Origin: Candidatus Sabulitectum sp.
GTDB lineage: Bacteria > Fermentibacterota > Fermentibacteria > Fermentibacterales > JCC-6
Assembly (NCBI GenBank): GCA_023136985.1
Contig: JAGLQD010000285.1
Span: 1-10,007 of the forward strand
Length of the DNA: 10,007 nucleotides
Direction of reading: 5' to 3'
In this document: piece after piece, positions 6,369 through 10,007 of the stretch
How positions within the stretch are numbered: position 1 is the first letter of the stretch
Layout: each line of letters begins with the position of its first letter
Position numbers and translations under genes: made by a program
The notes under the pieces: model-generated
What the model saw: the letters and a program-made list of their open reading frames with translations, nothing else
What the model was told of the DNA's origin: nothing
The model's database searches: none

Positions 6369-7006
6369 GAAAAGAGGGCTTTCATCTCTTTCACTCTGTC
6401 CCGTACTCGATGACTTGGAGCCATAACGAACCTGCACTGCTGGTGTCCCATTACTGTGCACGCTATCTCCTGTACATCCAGCTTCATGCCCAGGGCTTCC
6501 GAGCCCCACCCTGCGGAATACCCCGCTCCGAAAAAGCCAACAGGCATATCCCGGGGAAGCCCTGCCTTCAGATGAGCCTCGGCCTCGTGAGAGTTTGAAT
6601 GGTCGTAGACAAGAAGAAAGTCATCGTTCAGCGTTGTTTTGCTTTCCGGTAGAATGGTAATGTTTGCATTGCCACTCATGGCAAATAGAACCATGCCCAT
6701 AGAAAGCCGCTGAATGGGATTCAGAGCTTCAGTTTTTTCAATATAGAATTTGGCATCAGCCGCTCCGGTGGATTTTCCTATCTGATAAATAACCACACCG
6801 GCACCTGAACCAAGCACTGAAGAAAGCTGCTGCTTCATGGCTACTGTTAATGATTCTGCTCTGGATATTACATATCTTTCTTCTTCGACTTTGATGGCTC
6901 CTCCTTCAGGGTCTCGTTTGAAACCTCTGAAAAGGGGGATGATCAATTTTTCTGCCACATCGAATGCAGGAGCCAGTTCGTTGGGACAATTTACGAATTT
7001 TGGCAT
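6362..7006 (-). CDS. V4R-domain protein, copy 1
   Basis: A 214-residue protein of the V4R (4-vinyl reductase-like) type. This fold binds small hydrophobic ligands and is found in XylR/DmpR-type sensors, in the bacteriochlorophyll protein BchJ and in TRAPP subunits. An N-terminal segment contains the glycine-rich YQIGKSTGAADA (about 73-84). The V4R core ends with GAGYSAGWGSEALG (160-173) and the family's closing cysteine pair, C183 and C191, in EIACTVMGHQQCRFVMAP. A basic helix follows (HRVRDRVKEMKALFSL). There is no DNA-binding or AAA+ domain, so it is a stand-alone ligand-binding module. The ATG at 7006 has a modest AAGGA site. It is a close paralogue of the gene at 7167-7811: same length, colinear, and identical at well over half of positions by eye. 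That gene's terminator separates the two, so this one appears to have its own promoter. The ligand is unknown. Confidence 0.85.
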   Translation of the reverse strand: MPKFVNCPNELAPAFDVAEKLIIPLFRGFKRDPEGGAIKVEEERYVISRAESLTVAMKQQLSSVLGSGAGVVIYQIGKSTGAADAKFYIEKTEALNPIQRLSMGMVLFAMSGNANITILPESKTTLNDDFLLVYDHSNSHEAEAHLKAGLPRDMPVGFFGAGYSAGWGSEALGMKLDVQEIACTVMGHQQCRFVMAPSHRVRDRVKEMKALFSL

Positions 7007-7078
7007 TATGAGTCCTTATTTGCTTGCAGAGTGAACTTTGTGGGAAAAAGGAAAAATATCTCTATAAATCCAGCGGAA

Positions 7079-7084
7079 ATTATA
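7079..7084 (-). promoter_or_regulatory. Possible -10 box for V4R copy 1
   Basis: A perfect TATAAT reads on the minus strand at 7084 down to 7079, about 73 bases before the ATG at 7006 and just past the terminator of the upstream V4R gene. The -35 position (CTGTTT) is poor and overlaps that terminator, so the call rests on the -10 and on the need for a promoter after a terminator. Confidence 0.35.
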
Positions 7085-7096
7085 GCTTCTGCAGGC

Positions 7097-7134
7097 AAAG
7101 AAAACAGTCGGTCTTCCATTTGCAGAAGACCGAC
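7097..7134 (-). terminator. Intrinsic terminator of V4R copy 2
   Basis: A perfect 10-bp stem, GTCGGTCTTC (7107-7116) with GAAGACCGAC (7125-7134), encloses an 8-base loop. On the minus strand it is followed by TGTTTTCTTT (7106 down to 7097). It begins 33 bases after the stop of the minus-strand gene at 7167, so it is a convincing rho-independent terminator for that gene. Confidence 0.88.
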
Positions 7135-7166
7135 CGTGAATTTCATCTTTAGATTGTGATCGTGAA

Positions 7167-7811
7167 TTAGATTGAATATTTGGCTTTGATCTCTTTCACG
7201 CGCTCTCTAAGTCGATTACCTGGAGCCATAACAAATCGGCACTGGGCGGCTCCCATGGCTTTGCATGTGATTTCCTTTGCTTCCAGTTTTAAACCGAAAG
7301 CTTCCGAACACCAGCCTGCGGAGTATCCTGCATTCAAGAAATCTACAGGTTTCTCTGTGGATATGCCTGCATTAAGATGAGCTTCTGCTTCGTATGAATT
7401 AGGGTGATCATAGACAAGCAGGAAGTCGTTATTGGGCGCAGGAGCACTTTCAGGAAGAATGGTTACATTCGCATAGCCTCCAAGTGCAAAAGAAACCGGT
7501 CCCATTGCCAGCCTTTGACCCGGATCCTGAACTCCAGTCTTCTTAAAATAGTATCTGGCATCCGCGGCGCCGGTTGCCTTTCCAATCTGGTAGATAACAA
7601 CACCCGCTCCAGGTCCAAGCACAGAGGTAAGTTGTTCTTTCATGGCAATGGCCATGGATTCACCTCTGTAAATAACATATCTCTCAGAGGAAACGGTGAT
7701 GTTTCCCTCTTCAGGATTCCGCTTAAAGTCTTCAAAAAAAGGCGAAATTGTATTTTCCGCCATTTCAAAAAGTGGAGCGAAGGCATCCGGGCATTTTACA
7801 AACTTAGGCAT
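7167..7811 (-). CDS. V4R-domain protein, copy 2
   Basis: This 214-residue paralogue of the neighbouring V4R protein matches it end to end without visible gaps: MPKFVKCPDAFAPLFEMAE at the start, YQIGKATGAADARYYFKKTG, NAGYSAGWCSEAFGLKLEAK, and a final EITCKAMGAAQCRFVMAP ending with a basic helix. C7, C183 and C191 are shared by both copies; C168 is found only here. As in copy 1, no output domain is attached, so a soluble ligand-binding or sensor-accessory role is most likely. The ATG at 7811 follows a strong AGGGGGAT site, better than that of copy 1. An own terminator (7097-7134) and a possible promoter (7857-7885) make it a single-gene unit, divergent from the hydrogenase operon. The tandem pair looks like an old local duplication. 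The exact ligand and partner are unknown. Confidence 0.85.
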   Translation of the reverse strand: MPKFVKCPDAFAPLFEMAENTISPFFEDFKRNPEEGNITVSSERYVIYRGESMAIAMKEQLTSVLGPGAGVVIYQIGKATGAADARYYFKKTGVQDPGQRLAMGPVSFALGGYANVTILPESAPAPNNDFLLVYDHPNSYEAEAHLNAGISTEKPVDFLNAGYSAGWCSEAFGLKLEAKEITCKAMGAAQCRFVMAPGNRLRERVKEIKAKYSI

Positions 7812-8146
7812 AGAATCATCCCCCTTGAAAATATTACTGAACTGAGATTCTCACCGAATATAGAGTTGTATTCATTTCAAAACAAGAAAAGAGGACTTTT
7901 CCAGTACCTGAGCTCTGCTCTTGCTTTGAATGCAGAAAAGATGTTATTATTAATGGGCGGCAGGAAACTGCTGCTGAAATAGATACAAATGTAATATGAA
8001 AATGAAAAACCGAGTATATATGTATGATTCTCTTTTTTTCTGCATAGAAGATAATTATTTGATTATAGAAGAAGTAAAAACATGAGTAGTTATAGCAAGA
8101 GCACTATTAACGCCATGATTGGTAGATATAAAGAGAGGTGGTTGGT
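7812..8146. other. Divergent intergenic region with a direct repeat
   Basis: These 335 bases separate V4R copy 2 from the hydrogenase operon, and I see no gene in them. The left part holds the possible V4R promoter. The right part (about 7980-8100) is A+T-rich and must hold the hydrogenase promoter, though no -35/-10 pair is convincing. An exact 8-base direct repeat, ATAGAAGA, occurs at 8044-8051 and 8065-8072, 21 bases apart, which is two turns of the helix. That arrangement suits an activator or regulator on one face of the DNA, but 8 bases can recur by chance. Confidence 0.4.
7857..7885 (-). promoter_or_regulatory. Possible promoter for V4R copy 2
   Basis: On the minus strand TTGTTT (7885 down to 7880) and TATATT (7862 down to 7857) are 17 bases apart, about 46 bases before the ATG at 7811. 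The -10 matches at 5 of 6 positions and the -35 at 3 of 6. Confidence 0.4.
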
Positions 8147-8632
8147 ATGGAGAACAAAATGGACAGATTGCATGGAGTAGCTTTCCTTATCGGTTCGCTT
8201 ACCCATGCAGCGGAAAAAAATCTTGGAAAGGGCAGCCTGTCTTCGTGTGCTCTGGCCGGGAAAAAATTCGGACAGGAAGCTGTAGAGGATACGGAGACAA
8301 CCCAGGATCCAATAAAAGCCATTGAGATACTCAGTCAGGCTTTGAAAGATCGGGGGATAGTCTGGGATTTTCATCCGTTTCTGGGGGATTCGGAGAACCC
8401 TGTTGAGGAAAGAGACGGGAAACAGGTTATCAGACTAAGTTTTGGAACTTGTATGGTGAGGAATGCCCTTTTCAGATATGCTCATGATCAAAAACTTTCT
8501 CTCTGCTACATGTCCCACGGTGTTTTCGCAGGAGCCATGGAAAAAATCATGCCAGGCAAGAAAGTTGAACTTGAAATTCTGCATGCTGGCCCCAATGCCT
8601 GTTTGAAAGAACTGATTGTGGAGGATCTATAA
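8147..8632 (+). CDS. V4R-like three-cysteine protein leading the hydrogenase operon
   Basis: A 161-residue soluble protein that I do not recognise by name. Its layout resembles V4R and related ligand-binding domains (methanogen-output and ATC-hydrolase-like families). An N-terminal helix has a glycine-rich CALAGKKFGQEAVE, followed by a middle helix-strand (KDRGIVWDFHPF). The C-terminal core has C102 in FGTCMVRNALF, C120 in LCYMSHGVFAGAMEK and C152 in LHAGPNACLKEL. The three well-spaced cysteines could bind a metal or cluster. ATG 8147 is preferred over GTG 8138, because the AGGTGG ribosome site (8136-8141) overlaps that GTG and lies 5 bases before the ATG. The stop overlaps the next ATG by one base (TAATG), so it is translationally coupled to the hydrogenase small subunit. 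An accessory, assembly or sensing role for the hydrogenase is inferred from position only. Confidence 0.68.
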   Translation: MENKMDRLHGVAFLIGSLTHAAEKNLGKGSLSSCALAGKKFGQEAVEDTETTQDPIKAIEILSQALKDRGIVWDFHPFLGDSENPVEERDGKQVIRLSFGTCMVRNALFRYAHDQKLSLCYMSHGVFAGAMEKIMPGKKVELEILHAGPNACLKELIVEDL

Positions 8633-9543
8633 TGAAGGCAAAAGTCTCAACTGAATGGTTGTCCGGTTGTTCAGGGTGTCACATCGCTGTGGTGGATCTT
8701 CATGAGAAGCTTCTTAATCTTGTGGACACCATAGAATTTGTGAGGATTCCAGTTCTTATGGATGTACGGGATTATCCGAAAGCTGATATAGGTCTTGTGG
8801 AAGGAGCCATCAGAAGTGATCACGACAGAGAAGCTGTTCTAAAAATGCGGGAGAGCGTGGACAAGCTGGTTGCTTTTGGAACATGCGCTTCTTACGGAGG
8901 GGTTTCTGGCCTTGGCTGGCTTTACAAGGACGATGCTATTTTAAGCAAAGTTTATGGAGGTCTTCCAACCACCACTGAGACTGAAAGACCACAAGGGGCT
9001 CCGGTTCTGGAGCACAGCGTTATACCTATTGATGAGGTCGTTGAAGTTGATGTGCATCTGCCGGGATGCCCCCCACACCCGTATTACATTGCACAAGCCA
9101 TAAAAGTACTGCTGGGAGAAGAGGGTGCGGTAATGCCTGCTGGTACTGTTTGTTCTCAGTGCAGCAGAAAAATGGTGAAAAGAGAAGGAGTAGTTTTCAA
9201 AAAGGGAGCTGTAACAGCCCCGGAAAAGGATATCTGCTTTCTCAGCCAGGGTGTGATATGTCTTGGATCAGTCACTCTTGAAAGATGCAGAGCGCAGTGT
9301 ACAAACAAAGGAGTTACCTGTGCGGGGTGTACAGGTCCGTCAGTAGCTGTTGTAACCGAACCGCATCTGGATATCAGAAATATGGTTGCGAAAAGAATGA
9401 GTCTTCTCACGGATATAGATGAGAAGGAGATACTGGATTACATGGCAAAGGAAGCAAAAACTTTCTACTCCTACGCACTGTCTTCACCGATAGTGTACAA
9501 GAAACCAACTGTCGAGATCAGGGAATGGGTGGGCGAGAAATGA
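8632..9543 (+). CDS. mvhG: [NiFe] hydrogenase small subunit, group 3 (Mvh/Frh-like)
   Basis: A 303-residue electron-transfer subunit of a cytoplasmic [NiFe] hydrogenase; it passes electrons from the NiFe site of the large subunit through iron-sulfur clusters. The proximal [4Fe-4S] ligands are visible: C13 and C16 in CSGCH, C85 in GTCASYGG and C146 in LPGCPPHP. A ferredoxin-like second half supplies eight more: C174 and C177, C202, C210, C219, C223, C230 and C233 (in CFLSQGVICLG and CTNKGVTCAGC), enough for two further clusters. This long form with CxxCxRK and the CxGCxGP ending matches MvhG/FrhG and differs from the short HoxY. There is no Tat signal, so it is cytoplasmic. Its ATG overlaps the preceding stop, and the large subunit starts 30 bases downstream. 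Whether it pairs with MvhD-Hdr, a diaphorase or another partner depends on genes outside the window. Confidence 0.92.
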   Translation: MKAKVSTEWLSGCSGCHIAVVDLHEKLLNLVDTIEFVRIPVLMDVRDYPKADIGLVEGAIRSDHDREAVLKMRESVDKLVAFGTCASYGGVSGLGWLYKDDAILSKVYGGLPTTTETERPQGAPVLEHSVIPIDEVVEVDVHLPGCPPHPYYIAQAIKVLLGEEGAVMPAGTVCSQCSRKMVKREGVVFKKGAVTAPEKDICFLSQGVICLGSVTLERCRAQCTNKGVTCAGCTGPSVAVVTEPHLDIRNMVAKRMSLLTDIDEKEILDYMAKEAKTFYSYALSSPIVYKKPTVEIREWVGEK

Positions 9544-9573
9544 TCTTCCCGATAGAGAGAAAAGAGGTAAAAT

Positions 9574-10007
9574 ATGTCTAGATTAGTGATAAATCCCGTT
9601 ACAAGAATAGAAGGGCATGCTAAGATTACCCTGGATATCGATGAAGAGGGAAAGGTAAACCAGGGGCATCTTCATGTTCTTGAGATCAGAGGGTTTGAAA
9701 AGCTTCTTGAGGGTATGGAATTGTTCAAAATGCCGTTGATAACAGCAAGAATTTGTGGCGTGTGTCCCGCTGCGCATCACATGGCTTCGGTTACTGCAAT
9801 CGAGAACGGGTTGGGTGTGAAGATCACCGGCACAGCAAAAAGGCTTCGCGAACTGATGTACATGGGGCATATTCTTCATTCTCACGCTTTGAGCACGTTT
9901 GTGCTTGCTGGTCCTGACCTTCTCCTTGGGCTGGATGCTCCACATGAGCAGCGAAACATATTCTCGCTACTGAAAATGAAACCCGAAGCAGCCAGAAAAA
10001 TGCTCAG
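9574..10007 (+). CDS. mvhA: [NiFe] hydrogenase large subunit, N-terminal part
   Basis: The first 144 codons of the catalytic large subunit; the gene runs off the end of the window. It carries the NiFe(CN)2CO active site. The opening MSRLVINPVTRIEGHAKITL is the family's hallmark start, and the L1 motif RICGVCPAAHH (residues 59-69) provides the first Ni-ligand pair, C61 and C64. The following TAKRLRELMYMGHILHSHAL and AGPDLLLGLDAP stretches match group 3 enzymes (MvhA/HoxH type). C61 and C64 are plain cysteines. The L2 motif with the second cysteine pair, where a selenocysteine can occur in some hydrogenases, lies beyond the window. The ATG follows GAGGT at 9564-9568. With the two upstream genes it forms one operon, which presumably continues past the window. 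Confidence 0.94.
   Translation, partial: MSRLVINPVTRIEGHAKITLDIDEEGKVNQGHLHVLEIRGFEKLLEGMELFKMPLITARICGVCPAAHHMASVTAIENGLGVKITGTAKRLRELMYMGHILHSHALSTFVLAGPDLLLGLDAPHEQRNIFSLLKMKPEAARKML

Noticed and set aside
7404..7982. 192-codon open frame on + across V4R copy 2
   Set aside because: It is antisense to a clear V4R gene that is matched residue by residue by its neighbour; the composition is rich in R, N and S, as expected for a shadow frame.
8138..8146. GTG start giving three extra residues to the V4R-like protein
   Set aside because: The GTG is part of the AGGTGG ribosome-binding sequence; ATG 8147 is correctly spaced from it.
1..10007. CRISPR arrays, insertion sequences, tRNA or rRNA genes
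   Set aside because: I found no regularly spaced repeats, transposase-like reading frames, terminal inverted repeats with target duplications, or tRNA-like cloverleaf sequences.

Overview
The window is bacterial chromosome, about 45-50% G+C by eye. It begins at the end of the str ribosomal operon (rpsL, rpsG) and ends inside a cytoplasmic-type [NiFe] hydrogenase operon. The hydrogenase points to an anaerobic or fermentative, hydrogen-metabolising bacterium. The propeller lipoprotein with a GPxE-type motif, the divergent EF-G and the DUF937 and BON-LysM proteins would fit an FCB-like or candidate-phylum lineage, but that placement is inference and the phylum cannot be fixed from this sequence.

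Layout. (1) 1-737: end of rpsL, complete rpsG, then a clear intrinsic terminator; fusA does not follow as in most str operons. (2) 823-1911: a probable lipoprotein of the 6-bladed beta-propeller type on +. It converges on a two-gene minus-strand operon (2940 down to 1954) encoding a DUF937 protein and a Kbp-like BON-LysM protein, with a strong hairpin between the converging ends. (3) 3073-5975: an FMN nitroreductase and an EF-G family GTPase on +, each with a plausible promoter. (4) 6068-6310: an 80-codon reading frame resembling small DUF4242-type proteins. It is split by one in-frame TGA, followed at a suitable distance by a perfect GCTTCC-GGA-GGAAGC hairpin, so it is either a selenocysteine candidate or a nonsense-disrupted gene. 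(5) 7811 down to 6362: two paralogous 214-residue V4R-domain proteins on minus, separated by an intrinsic terminator. (6) 8147-10007: an operon on + of a small three-cysteine protein, probably V4R-like, then the small and large subunits of a group 3 (Mvh-like) [NiFe] hydrogenase; the large subunit runs off the window.

How they may work together. The hydrogenase subunits form one H2-oxidising or H2-evolving module. The gene translationally coupled ahead of them looks like a ligand- or metal-binding domain, and the two divergent V4R genes look like small-molecule-binding proteins, so the cluster around 6362-8632 may be a sensing or accessory set for the hydrogenase. That link rests on position and fold resemblance only. 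The most unusual feature is the in-frame TGA and hairpin at 6122-6154.
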